Below, piece by piece: positions 29,157-37,872 of a DNA stretch of 64,000 nt. The notes under the pieces were generated by a model. That model did no database searches. It was given only the letters and a program-made list of their open reading frames with translations, and had not been told where the DNA came from. The translations under genes and the position numbers were made by a program. This DNA is from Opitutaceae bacterium TAV5 (GTDB taxonomy: Bacteria; Verrucomicrobiota; Verrucomicrobiia; Opitutales; Opitutaceae): assembly GCA_000242935.3 (NCBI GenBank), contig CP007053.1, positions 310,001 to 374,000 of the forward strand. Direction: 5' to 3'. The first letter of the stretch is position 1. Every line of letters starts with the position of its first letter.

Positions 29157-29239
29157 AACAGGAGACAACGGAGCGAACGGAGAAAAAGATACTGCCCGGA
29201 AGCCTTTCCCCGTCTCCGTTCCCTCTGTTGGCTCCTGTC
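29157..29239. repeat. Palindromic repeat R3, copy 2, between modA and modB
   Basis: ACAGGAGACAACGGAGCGAA is mirrored by CTCCGTTCCCTCTGTTGG and CTCCTGT. The same family lies at the start of the cassette protein A frame. It ends about 17 bases before modB. Confidence 0.8.
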
Positions 29240-29255
29240 GGAACCCATTCAATCC

Positions 29256-29924
29256 TTGTCCGAAACCCTCCACATCACGCTCTTCACCCTCGCCATCGCG
29301 CTCGCCAGCACGCTGCTCATCCTGCCCCCCGGCGTCGCGCTCGCCTGGCTCCTTTCCCGCCGCGCCTGGCCGGGCAAGGCCGTCGTGGAAACCCTCGTCG
29401 CCCTGCCCCTCGTCATCCCGCCTGTCGCCACCGGACTCATCCTCCTGAAACTCTTCGGCCGCCGCAGTCCGCTCGGCAGCTTTCTGGAAAACACGCTCGG
29501 CCTCGAAATCGTCTTTACCTGGAAAGCCGTCCTCATTGCCACCGCCGTCATGTCGTTTCCCCTCTTCGTGCGCACCGCGCGCGTCGCCTTCGAGGAGATC
29601 GACCCGCGCTTCAACCAGGTGGCCCGCACCCTCGGCGCCGGCCCGTGGGACGCCTTTTTTACGGTCACGCTCCCGCTCGCCACGCGCGGCCTGCTCGCCG
29701 GCAGCGTGCTCGCCTTTGCCCGCGCGCTCGGGGAATTCGGCGCCACCATCATGATCGCCGGCATGATCCCGGGCGAAACCATCACGCTCGCCCTCGGCAT
29801 CTACCACCACGTGCAGCTCGGCCGCGACGCCGAGGCCACCGTCCTGCTCGTCATCTCCATCGCCCTCGCCTTCGTCGCCCTCTGGCTCAGCGAAAAACTC
29901 GTCCGCAAGACAATCGCCACATGA
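29256..29924 (+). CDS. modB: Molybdate ABC permease ModB
   Basis: A 222-residue inner-membrane permease with five or six hydrophobic helices. The coupling (EAA) loop is near residues 120-145 (FEEIDPRFNQVARTLGAGPWDAFF, quoted in part) and the family region ALGEFGATIMIAGMIPGETITL follows. The only suitable start is TTG at 29256, and no clear Shine-Dalgarno is visible because a palindromic repeat occupies the modA-modB spacer. Translation may thus be weak or the exact start may differ. It works with ModA and ModC in molybdate import. Confidence 0.9.
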   Translation: MSETLHITLFTLAIALASTLLILPPGVALAWLLSRRAWPGKAVVETLVALPLVIPPVATGLILLKLFGRRSPLGSFLENTLGLEIVFTWKAVLIATAVMSFPLFVRTARVAFEEIDPRFNQVARTLGAGPWDAFFTVTLPLATRGLLAGSVLAFARALGEFGATIMIAGMIPGETITLALGIYHHVQLGRDAEATVLLVISIALAFVALWLSEKLVRKTIAT

Positions 29925-29943
29925 TATCAACGCGCCAGGAGTT

Positions 29944-30044
29944 CCGGATTTTTACACAAAGGGCGCAAAGAACGCAAAGACTTGCCGATGGCCTCCTTCG
30001 CGCCCTTGGCGATCTTTGTGTAATATCCAGAACATTCGGGACGC
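29944..30044. repeat. Palindromic repeat R2, copy 3
   Basis: CCGGATTTTTACACAAAGGG and GATCTTTGTGTAATA form the arms; the unit ends with AACATTCGGGACGC, identical to the flank of the copy near 5.4 kb. Confidence 0.8.
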
Positions 30045-30073
30045 CGCTATGAAAACCCCATTTTTCAAACCGG

Positions 30074-30188
30074 ATGGCCACAAAAAGGCACAAAAGAACA
30101 CGCCGCGCATGGAACCCTCCATCGCGCTTATAAGCGCACGGGAGACTCCCCACGGGCAGAAGGATTTTTTGTGCCTTTTTGTGGCCAT
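30074..30188. repeat. Palindromic repeat R1, copy 2
   Basis: Arms ATGGCCACAAAAAGGCACAA and TTGTGCCTTTTTGTGGCCAT are almost perfectly complementary. The centre CGCGCTTATAAGCGC matches copy 1. Together with R2 it fills the modB-modC spacer. Confidence 0.85.
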
Positions 30189-30213
30189 TCCCTCCGGCTG
30201 AAAACTCCGCCCG

Positions 30214-31314
30214 ATGTCTTCCGCACCCGTCATCCAGGCCCGTTTCCGGGTTGCCTACGCCGGCTTCACGCTCGACGTCGATCTCGACCTGCCCGGCCGC
30301 GGTGTCACCGCGCTCTTCGGCCATTCCGGCTCCGGCAAGACCACCTGCCTGCGCGCCCTCGCCGGCCTCGAACCCGCCGCCACCGGATACCTCTCCGTCA
30401 ATGGCGAAATCTGGCAGGACAGCGACCGTCGTCACTTCCTCCCCACGCATCGCCGCGCCCTCGGCTACGTTTTCCAGGAAGCCAGCCTCTTCCCCCATCT
30501 CACCGTGTCGCAGAATCTCGGCTACGGCCGCAAACGCCGGCGCCCCCTTCCCGGCCTCCCCTCCCCCGACTTTCGCGGCATGATCGAACTCCTCGGCATC
30601 GGTCATCTGCTCGACCGCCGGCCGCAAAGCCTTTCCGGCGGCGAACGCCAGCGCGTCGCCATCGCCCGCGCCCTGCTCGCCTCGCCGCGCCTGCTCCTCA
30701 TGGACGAGCCTCTCGCCGCGCTCGACCACGCCCGCAAGGCCGAAATCCTTCCCTGGCTCGAACGCCTGCGCGATGCGCTCGACATCCCCGTCCTCTATGT
30801 GAGCCATTCGCCCGACGAGGTGACGCGCCTCGCCGACCACCTCGTCCTCCTCTCCGCCGGCCGCGTCATCGCCAGCGGTCCGCTCGCCGACACCCTGGCG
30901 CGTCTCGATCTTCCCGCCGGATTCTTCGACGACGCCAGCGTGGTCATCGAAGGCGTTGTTACCGCACACGACGCCGCCTACAACCTTTCCACGCTCGCCT
31001 TTCCCGGCGGGCAGCTCCACATCACGCGTCCCGCTCCCGAAGTCACCGGTCACCGGCTCCGTGTCCGGATCAAGGCTGGCGATGTGAGCCTCACCCGCGA
31101 GCGGCCGGCCGTCACGACCATCGCCAACATCCTGCCGGCGACGATCCTCACCGAAGCCGCCGCCGCCGATCCGGGCCATGTTCTCCTCGGTCTCGATCTC
31201 GGCGACGGCACGCGCCTCTCGGCCCGCATCACCCGCCACTCCCGCGACCGCCTCGGCCTCGCTCCCGGTCAGCAAGTCTGGGCCCAGATCAAGGCCGTCG
31301 CCGTGCTGGCGTGA
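30214..31314 (+). CDS. modC: Molybdate ABC transporter ATPase ModC
   Basis: A 366-residue ATPase: Walker [11 protein letters not shown] (about residues 36-45), signature [20 protein letters not shown], Walker [19 protein letters not shown], switch His in [13 protein letters not shown]. The C-terminal 75 residues are a TOBE/Mop domain ([19 protein letters not shown] and [16 protein letters not shown]) that binds molybdate and mediates trans-inhibition in homologues. It energises ModB. It lies almost 290 bases from modB, separated by two palindromic repeats, which is unusual for a modBC pair. Confidence 0.95.
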   Translation: MSSAPVIQARFRVAYAGFTLDVDLDLPGRGVTALFGHSGSGKTTCLRALAGLEPAATGYLSVNGEIWQDSDRRHFLPTHRRALGYVFQEASLFPHLTVSQNLGYGRKRRRPLPGLPSPDFRGMIELLGIGHLLDRRPQSLSGGERQRVAIARALLASPRLLLMDEPLAALDHARKAEILPWLERLRDALDIPVLYVSHSPDEVTRLADHLVLLSAGRVIASGPLADTLARLDLPAGFFDDASVVIEGVVTAHDAAYNLSTLAFPGGQLHITRPAPEVTGHRLRVRIKAGDVSLTRERPAVTTIANILPATILTEAAAADPGHVLLGLDLGDGTRLSARITRHSRDRLGLAPGQQVWAQIKAVAVLA

Positions 31315-31327
31315 GCACCGGTCACAT

Positions 31328-33685
31328 TCAGAATGGAAACCCGAGCGAAAACAGCACCGTGCCGGCCGGATCGCCGGAGCGGCGGTTGAGGTTGTAGCCG
31401 TACTCCAGGCGCAGCGGGCCGATGATCGTCTGGTAACGCACGCCCGCGCCAACCGAAAACAGCGTCTCGTCGAACGGATAGTCGCCGATGTCCGCCGCTG
31501 TGCCGAGCCCGTCGAGGAACACCACCGCCGACCAGTTGCCGGTCACGCGCTGCTCGAACTCGATGTTCACGACCACCTCGCTGCGCGCGCCGACGTAGTC
31601 GCCGTTGGCGTCGCGGGGCGCGGCCTTGCCCGAAGCATAACCGCGGATCGAGTTTTCGCCGCCGGGGAAAAACAGCTTGTTGACCGGGATCCGGTCGCTG
31701 CCGAACACCACGCCGTGCGTCAGCCCGAGGTGCAGCCAGCGCTCCCCGCCAAGCGGCACATGCCACGACGCGTCGAACTCCAGCCGCTCGTAATCCACGT
31801 CACCCCCGAGCCATTTCGCGGCGTCCTCCACCTGCACATACCAGCGCCACCCGCGTCGCGGAAGCAGCGGATTGTCGCGGCGGTCCTGCACAAGCGTGAA
31901 GTTGAGGCTGCCCACCCGCGAGGTGTCGAGGTCGGTCGCGCTCGTGCCGAGCGTGTTGTCGCGCGTGCCCAGCGACTCGAACGTGTACCCCGTCGTCGCC
32001 TCCACCCGCCAGCGGCGGAACACCCGCCGCAGGAGGAGGCTGCCGCCGTACTCCTCGCGGTCGAACGACTCCTCCTCGCGCAGCAGGCCGAACACCTTGA
32101 CGCTGCCGTCGATATTCGGGCCGAGCAGCTCGGGCACCGAGTAGGTATAGTCGCCCTGCGAACTCTTCATCGACTGCACCAGCTCCAGTCGCGACCGGTG
32201 CGCCTTCCCCCTGAGATTGTTTTGCCGCAGCTCGATGCCTCCGCGAAGCTGCTCATAGCTTCCGTATCCGAAAAGTAGTGACGCATCCCATCGTGGCTGC
32301 TCGCGCAGGAGAAACACCACGTCGCGCTCCGGCCCCGTCGGCGGCTCGTTCTTCGAATCCACGAGATCGAACACGCCCAGGCGGCTCAGCCGCAGGCGCG
32401 CCCGTTCCACCTTCTGTGGATCGAGCGGATCGCCGGGATGAACCGGGCTCTTGCTCCGGAGCAGTTTTTCATTCGTCCGTCCGGCTCCCTCAAACCGCAC
32501 CCCCGCGACATGCACCTCCTCGCCGGAGATCGCCCGGACTGTGACGGCCACGCGCCGCGCGCCATCCTCCGCCAGCTCCTTCTCCGGTTGCGCCCCGACC
32601 GTCACGCGGGCATCGGCGTACCCGACATCATAGTACGCATTGCGCACCGCGACCTCGATATCCTGCGCCACCAGGCGCGTCCAGGGCGTGCCCGTCCCGG
32701 GCAGCTCCACCTTCTGCAACGGTTCCTCCTTTCCCTCGGCCTCGCGTTGCAGCCCGCCGATCCGCCAGAGCGGACCGGGCTCCACCGCGACCTGCACGCG
32801 CACATCGCCCGTCTCCGGATCGCGCTGCTCGCCGGCCACGCGGGTGCGCGCCTCCATGTAGCCGCGGTCGCGGAGCGTCTCGCGCAGGGAGAGGAGGCCG
32901 CGGTCGAGTTTCCCCGGAGAAAACGCCTTGGCATCCGCCGGCGTGAACAGGCCCAGGTTAGCCATGAAAAATTCCCTCGCCTCCTTTTCCGTGATCACCG
33001 CCGCGCCGCCGTCAGGCCGGGTGGCCAGGCTTTCCAGTCCGGAGAACGTCACCTCGCGCAACGTGTAGCGCCGGCCCGTGATCACGTGAAGCGTGACCGC
33101 GTATGTCGCCAGCGGACGCGGCAGGGTGGTCGTGAGCGCGCTGTCGAGTTCGTGGGAAAACGGGACGCCGTCGGTGGTGACGCCGGAGGCGACAATACGG
33201 GCCTGGAGATAGCCCTGTTCGATCATGCCGGAGAGCAGGATAAGCGTGGCATCCTCGATGGTGTTGGCATCGACGGTTTCGCCGCGCCCCTCACCGAGCA
33301 CGAGGTCGAGCGTGCGCCGCGCCTGGTAGTTGTCCCACCAGCCGAGGCCGCGCACCGTGAGTTCGGCGCGGTGATGCGGCGTCGTCGCCGGCGGCGGAGA
33401 TGCTTCGCTGGCGGGGAGCGCGTCGGCGGCAGGGAGCCGGAGCGCGGCGAGGAAAAAGAGCAGAAAGACGCCGGCAAACGCGGTTGCGCCCCCGTGGCAC
33501 GGGCTTCCAGCCCGCGGGCGTTGCGTGGCATGGGCTTCCAGCCCATGAACGTTGCCTCTCCGTCCGGCGTGGCACGGGCTTTTTCCGCCAATCGCCCGTG
33601 CTCCCGGAGCACATGGCCAAGATGGCCATGCCACGCAATCCCACGGGCTGGAAGCCCGTGCCACGCGAACCGGCCCGGCGTTCAC
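31328..33685 (-). CDS. tamA: BamA/TamA-family outer-membrane protein
   Basis: A 785-residue Omp85-family protein with several POTRA domains (about residues 110-440; for example YTLREVTFSGLES and VHVAGVRFEGAGR). The C-terminal 16-stranded barrel carries the conserved LFFPGGENSIRGYASG loop and a terminal Phe (LFSLGFPF). With the adjacent TamB-like protein it should move proteins or lipids to the outer membrane. The GTG start overlaps the tamB stop (GTGA), supporting translational coupling. Residues about 6-67 are encoded by a cluster of palindromic repeats, so an odd Pro/Arg/Cys-rich leader precedes the hydrophobic signal segment (TAFAGVFLLFFLAALRLPA). How this is exported is unclear. Confidence 0.85.
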   Translation of the reverse strand: MNAGPVRVARASSPWDCVAWPSWPCAPGARAIGGKSPCHAGRRGNVHGLEAHATQRPRAGSPCHGGATAFAGVFLLFFLAALRLPAADALPASEASPPPATTPHHRAELTVRGLGWWDNYQARRTLDLVLGEGRGETVDANTIEDATLILLSGMIEQGYLQARIVASGVTTDGVPFSHELDSALTTTLPRPLATYAVTLHVITGRRYTLREVTFSGLESLATRPDGGAAVITEKEAREFFMANLGLFTPADAKAFSPGKLDRGLLSLRETLRDRGYMEARTRVAGEQRDPETGDVRVQVAVEPGPLWRIGGLQREAEGKEEPLQKVELPGTGTPWTRLVAQDIEVAVRNAYYDVGYADARVTVGAQPEKELAEDGARRVAVTVRAISGEEVHVAGVRFEGAGRTNEKLLRSKSPVHPGDPLDPQKVERARLRLSRLGVFDLVDSKNEPPTGPERDVVFLLREQPRWDASLLFGYGSYEQLRGGIELRQNNLRGKAHRSRLELVQSMKSSQGDYTYSVPELLGPNIDGSVKVFGLLREEESFDREEYGGSLLLRRVFRRWRVEATTGYTFESLGTRDNTLGTSATDLDTSRVGSLNFTLVQDRRDNPLLPRRGWRWYVQVEDAAKWLGGDVDYERLEFDASWHVPLGGERWLHLGLTHGVVFGSDRIPVNKLFFPGGENSIRGYASGKAAPRDANGDYVGARSEVVVNIEFEQRVTGNWSAVVFLDGLGTAADIGDYPFDETLFSVGAGVRYQTIIGPLRLEYGYNLNRRSGDPAGTVLFSLGFPF
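33484..33670. repeat. Cluster of GGGCTGGAAGCCC-type palindromes (R6) at the 5' end of tamA
   Basis: Several short palindromes with arms GTGGCACGGGCTTCCAGCCC and variants (GGGCATGGGC, CATGGCCATC) are concatenated. They include the 32-base unit 33569-33600 that is identical to one inside the M3 peptidase gene. Related units flank the kinase gene near 62.9 kb and 63.1 kb. Confidence 0.8.
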
Positions 33686-36600
33686 GGCGCGCCTCCCTTC
33701 CCGGATCCCCCGGGTGTATCCGTTTTTTCATTATCCGCCTCCGCCTTCGCCGGCGGTTCGGGCAACTCCGCCCGCTTCGGCGTGAAACGCCATTTCACAC
33801 CCGCGTTGTAGCCGTCGAATTCGTCGTATTCGCCGACCACCGCCCAGCGACCGCCGAGCGCGTATTCAACGGCATAAGTCTCCTTGCCCTGGCGCGAAAG
33901 CTTTTCCCCGCTGCGAATGGTCAGCCGCTCGCTCGTACCGTCGTCCACGCCAAGCTGCCGCAACACGTCCGCGCCCACGTAGGTGCCGAAGCGGGCCAGG
34001 CGCGACGAACTGGCGGAAAACGAACTCTCCGTCGGCGCCATGCCCGCCATGACGAGCATCAGCACCTGCTCCGAGTCCAGCGCCGGGCTGGAAAAGAACT
34101 GCACGGTCGGATCGGTCGCGGTGCCACCCAGTTCCATCCGCAGATCGTAGTCGTAGCGCTGCGCGGTGCCCGTGAGTTGCAGGCGCGGTTCGTAAGGTGA
34201 AGCCTCCGTGAGACGGATACCGCCGCCTTCCTGCACGACAAAGGTCGTGAACGGGAAAATCACGCGTCCGTCCTCCACCGTCGCCTCGCCGACGGCACGC
34301 GGATTGCCGAGCGTGCCGGCGAGGTTGAAGCGCGCCGAGACGAGCCCGGCAAACACCGGCGTGCGCACCCGCAGGAAACGCTGGCCGCGCAGCGACACAT
34401 CGATTTCCCAGTCCCGAAAGGGCGGCTCCTCCACGGAGAAATACGGCGGACGCCGCGACGCCCCGCGCGTCCCGCCCGGCAGCAGCGAGGTGAGATCGGC
34501 CAGAAACATGCTCTCGCGCAACCGCACCTCGCCGCTGATCCGGCCGCCCCCGCTATCGTCGTCGAGCGAACGCGCCGCCAGGTCGAGATCGCCGCGCACG
34601 ACGAGCCCCGCCTGCCGGACAAACGGCACGTTCTGCCCGCGCAGGGTCACATCGACTCGCGGACGTCCGCCGCGCGGCCAGTCGGCCTTGCCGGCCAGCG
34701 TCACCGGCTGTCCTCCGGCCAGCGCCTTGAGCGACTCCACCTCGACCGTCCGTTCATGGAACCGCAGATGCGCCTCGATCTGCTGCAACACGCCGAGCGG
34801 CCCGAGCGGCCGCGACGCCGCGCCTTCCAGGACGAGCGTGCCCTCCAGGCGCTGGCGCGGACCGTAACGGATGTCGGTCGAAACTTCGCCCGCCGGCGCG
34901 AGGTACGTGGGCATGTAGCGCGCGAGCGACGCCACCTTCGCTTTCGTGATGTGCAGCTCGCCCTCGGCGCGTTCGCGGACGAGTCCGGACCACGTTTCAG
35001 GCAGGCTCGCCCATTCGTCGGCGCGGACCGGCAGCTTGCCCGAAACGGAAACCGGCTGGCCGTCGATGTCGACCCGCGCCACCGGCATGCGCAGGCCCTC
35101 GCGTCCGTCGAAAACGAGTTCGACGCGCGCATCCGTCACCGCGGGCAATGTAAACGGCAGCCGCCCCGCCGGGATTTCCAGTTGCGTGGCGGCGAGCGTG
35201 AGCGAGCCGCGCGGCTCGCCCACCGTGCCCTCGACGCGCCCGTGCAGCGTGGCGCCCGAAAGTTTCACGCCGGTCAGTTCCGCCAGCGTTTCCTGCCAGC
35301 CGGCGCCGTCGCGCGAGGCGATTTCGAAAGCAAACGGCACCTCTTCGCTCAACCGGAACCATCCCTCGCGCCGCGCGTGCAAGGTCGCCGGAAACCGTCC
35401 GGAGGCCTCGGCCAGCACGGCGTCGCGCGCGCGGATCTGCGCGGTACGCAGCTCGATGCCGCCACTGCCGGCGTCGCCCGCGCCCGTCGCGAGGTCGACG
35501 GTGACCGATACCCTCTCGCCGGGCAGGGGCGTATCCGCGGAAAACGCACCGCGCAGCGTGCCCGCTATCGGCGCGTCGGGCGACGTCCAGGAGAGATCGG
35601 CGGCGAGCGACGACAACGCGAAGCCGGACGTCGTCACCGCTGCGGGAACCTGCCGCACCCAGTCGGTCAGGAGAGCGGCGGTGACCGAACGGATTTCGAA
35701 TTTCAGCCGCCCCGCGCCGTCGGCGGCGGGGGTTTTGAGCGAGGCTTCGGCCGAGAGGAAAAAGGAGGACGATGGCAGGCTGGCGCCGGAGCGGCGGCTT
35801 TCCAGCCGCTGCCGTGAATCGTCCGGAGTCGAAGGTACCTCGCGAGAATCAGCAGAGGGCGATTTCCCGTCCGGCAAGGCAGCGGCTGGAAAGCCGCCGC
35901 TCCCCAAGGTCATCGGGGAGATTTCGAGCAGCGTCTCGCCGCCCTGGCGGACGGTCACCGGTGCAAGCAGTTCGGCAAAAGGCTCGCCGCCGCGCAGCCA
36001 GCGCAACGAAGAAAGAGTCACTTCCATCTCGCCATCCGGCGACGTCGCGGGACGGAAGCTGCCGGCGAGTTCGATGGCGGCGGCATTGTCCGCTGTCGCC
36101 GCCGAAAGCTGCGAAAAATCGACCGCCGCTCCTTCGCCGGACCACACAACGCGGAACGAAAGCGGTTTCGGCGCCGGTGCGGATGCCGACGCCGCGGGCC
36201 GCACCCACTCCGCGGATTCCACCGTCAGTTTCCCTTCATGCTCCGGGGCGGCGAGCGGTCCGCGGGCGTGTCCTTCCAGTATCAGATTTTCGAACACAAC
36301 ATCGCCCGCCTCCGCCGGCAGCCAGGGCGCGAGCGCCGCGGCGTTTTTGAGCGAAACCTCCAACCGGGTGTCGGCGAGAATCCGGGTTTCCACGTTGTAG
36401 CCGCCGGAAAGTTTGATCTCTCCGCCCGCCTCCGGCAGTGCGAGGGTCGCCGCCGCAATCGCGACCTCCGGCCAGCGCACCTCACCCCGGATGTCCGCGT
36501 CGCCGATCGCCTTTCCCTGCCAGGCGAGTCCGTGCCCGTCGAGCGTGAACACCACGGCAAGCGCGCCGGCTCCGGCCGCGCCCATCGCATCGGCGGGATT

Positions 36601-37740
36601 GAACGAAGCGCGACCGCTGGCGCGGCCGGCCAGACCGGAGACGGCCAGCGCGCCGAGATCGACCTCGAAATCGAATTGCGACCGCTCGGTCAGCAGCTTG
36701 CCGGTAGTCGAGATCGCAAACGGCTCCAGGAGATGCGCGCGGCCTTGCGGCGCGGTGACTTCCAGCCGGCGGATCGTGATCGTCTCGCGGTCCCCGGAGG
36801 CTTCGGCAACGGCATGCACCGGCGGTGCGCCGGCGCCGCGGTCCGGCAATGGCTGCGCGCGGGCCTCGACGCGCGCGCGGTAGTTTCCGTTTTCCCAGGA
36901 CAGCGACCAGTCACCGGCCAGATCGCCATAAGTATCCGTGCGATCCCAAAGCGCGGCCGGCAGACGCCAGCCCGCGCCGCGCGCAGTCAGCGTCTGCGGC
37001 AGCCAGGAATCGGCCAGCGTGGCTTCCAGCCCGGCTTCGTTGCCCTGCCAGTGGGCCACGGCGTCAACCCTGCCCCCGGCGGCGAGGGAGCCCTTCACGT
37101 CAAGCGCGCGGGCGGACGAAACCGCGGTGAACGAAAGCGCCGACGAGGGCGACGAGGAGACATCCGCCGAAGCATCCGCCGCTGCCGGCAGCACCACCGA
37201 CAACTCCGCTTCCTCGTCGCGCCAGCCGACGCGGGCGGTGAGCGTCCGTTGCGCGTAGCCGAGTTGCGGCAGGTCAATTTCCTGGCCGGCGACAAGCACG
37301 CGGCCGTCGCTCGCATCGAGCCGGCCGAGGCCGCGCTCGAGCCAGCCGGCGATTTGCGCGGCCAGCGCCAGCGCCTCGTCCGGGTTCGGCGGCGGCGAAC
37401 CGGCGTCCGCGCTCTTCGGCTTGTCGTCCTGTATCTCGACTTTCCAGCCACGCACCTGCGCGCGCGCATCGCGCGACCAGAGCCAGCGAGGCAAGTCAGC
37501 CGCCTCCACTTCGCCGGCCGTGAAACTCACACCACCGCCGGGTTGCGACCATGCCACATCGACCAGTCGGAAACGACCGCCTTCCACCGACTCGTAACGC
37601 GCGTAGCTCGCCCCGGCCACACGCGCGCCCAGCCACAAAATCGTCTGCTGCCACCACGGCAGGGTGACCACTGCCACGACAAGCCCGCCGAGGAAGAGCT
37701 TGCGCAGGCGACGCTTTTTTTTTCCGGACGAAGCGGTCAT
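33682..37740 (-). CDS. tamB: TamB-like translocation and assembly protein (DUF490)
   Basis: About 1352 residues. A basic N-terminus (SSGKKKRRLRK) and one membrane anchor (LFLGGLVVAVVTLPWW) are followed by a very long beta-helical, repeat-like periplasmic part and a C-terminal TamB/DUF490 domain (DLTSLLPGG, AVGEATVEDGRVIFPFTTFV, LQLTGTAQRYDYDLRMELGG). It bridges the inner membrane to the TamA barrel in the next gene and probably supports lipid or protein transport. ATG at 37740 is chosen because upstream codons are palindromic repeat. Residues about 613-651 are encoded by an in-frame palindromic repeat. Confidence 0.85.
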   Translation of the reverse strand: MTASSGKKKRRLRKLFLGGLVVAVVTLPWWQQTILWLGARVAGASYARYESVEGGRFRLVDVAWSQPGGGVSFTAGEVEAADLPRWLWSRDARAQVRGWKVEIQDDKPKSADAGSPPPNPDEALALAAQIAGWLERGLGRLDASDGRVLVAGQEIDLPQLGYAQRTLTARVGWRDEEAELSVVLPAAADASADVSSSPSSALSFTAVSSARALDVKGSLAAGGRVDAVAHWQGNEAGLEATLADSWLPQTLTARGAGWRLPAALWDRTDTYGDLAGDWSLSWENGNYRARVEARAQPLPDRGAGAPPVHAVAEASGDRETITIRRLEVTAPQGRAHLLEPFAISTTGKLLTERSQFDFEVDLGALAVSGLAGRASGRASFNPADAMGAAGAGALAVVFTLDGHGLAWQGKAIGDADIRGEVRWPEVAIAAATLALPEAGGEIKLSGGYNVETRILADTRLEVSLKNAAALAPWLPAEAGDVVFENLILEGHARGPLAAPEHEGKLTVESAEWVRPAASASAPAPKPLSFRVVWSGEGAAVDFSQLSAATADNAAAIELAGSFRPATSPDGEMEVTLSSLRWLRGGEPFAELLAPVTVRQGGETLLEISPMTLGSGGFPAAALPDGKSPSADSREVPSTPDDSRQRLESRRSGASLPSSSFFLSAEASLKTPAADGAGRLKFEIRSVTAALLTDWVRQVPAAVTTSGFALSSLAADLSWTSPDAPIAGTLRGAFSADTPLPGERVSVTVDLATGAGDAGSGGIELRTAQIRARDAVLAEASGRFPATLHARREGWFRLSEEVPFAFEIASRDGAGWQETLAELTGVKLSGATLHGRVEGTVGEPRGSLTLAATQLEIPAGRLPFTLPAVTDARVELVFDGREGLRMPVARVDIDGQPVSVSGKLPVRADEWASLPETWSGLVRERAEGELHITKAKVASLARYMPTYLAPAGEVSTDIRYGPRQRLEGTLVLEGAASRPLGPLGVLQQIEAHLRFHERTVEVESLKALAGGQPVTLAGKADWPRGGRPRVDVTLRGQNVPFVRQAGLVVRGDLDLAARSLDDDSGGGRISGEVRLRESMFLADLTSLLPGGTRGASRRPPYFSVEEPPFRDWEIDVSLRGQRFLRVRTPVFAGLVSARFNLAGTLGNPRAVGEATVEDGRVIFPFTTFVVQEGGGIRLTEASPYEPRLQLTGTAQRYDYDLRMELGGTATDPTVQFFSSPALDSEQVLMLVMAGMAPTESSFSASSSRLARFGTYVGADVLRQLGVDDGTSERLTIRSGEKLSRQGKETYAVEYALGGRWAVVGEYDEFDGYNAGVKWRFTPKRAELPEPPAKAEADNEKTDTPGGSGKGGAP
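35788..35903. repeat. Palindromic element inside tamB (R12)
   Basis: Perfect 26-base inverted arms: GGAGCGGCGGCTTTCCAGCC continuing GCTGCC, and the exact complement at the other end. They surround a 64-base spacer. It is within the coding region and adds about 39 residues in frame. A related but degenerate unit lies after the DMT gene near 56.6 kb. Confidence 0.9.
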
Positions 37741-37763
37741 GTGGTCAGCGTGAAAAACAGCCC

Positions 37764-37841
37764 GTGAAACACACGAAAGGGCACGAAAAGCCGGACCACG
37801 GATTTTCCGGTGGTTTTTTCGTGTCCTTTCGTGTGTTTCAC
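37764..37841. repeat. Palindrome between the M3 peptidase gene and tamB (R9)
   Basis: GTGAAACACACGAAAGGGCA and CGTGTCCTTTCGTGTGTTTC are mirrored almost perfectly around CCGGACCACGGATTTTCCGG. The transcript could form a long hairpin; there is no clear T-run for a simple terminator. Confidence 0.8.
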
Positions 37842-37872
37842 AGGCACTTTCTTTTTTTGTTTCGATTTGCAC

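Noticed and set aside
26150-31452. Minus-strand frames over the porin and mod genes
   Set aside because: The plus-strand genes have clear families; the opposite frames have shadow composition.
37741-37872. Longer N-terminus for tamB
   Set aside because: The extra 44 codons are the R9 palindrome; the basic stretch and membrane anchor start right after ATG at 37740.
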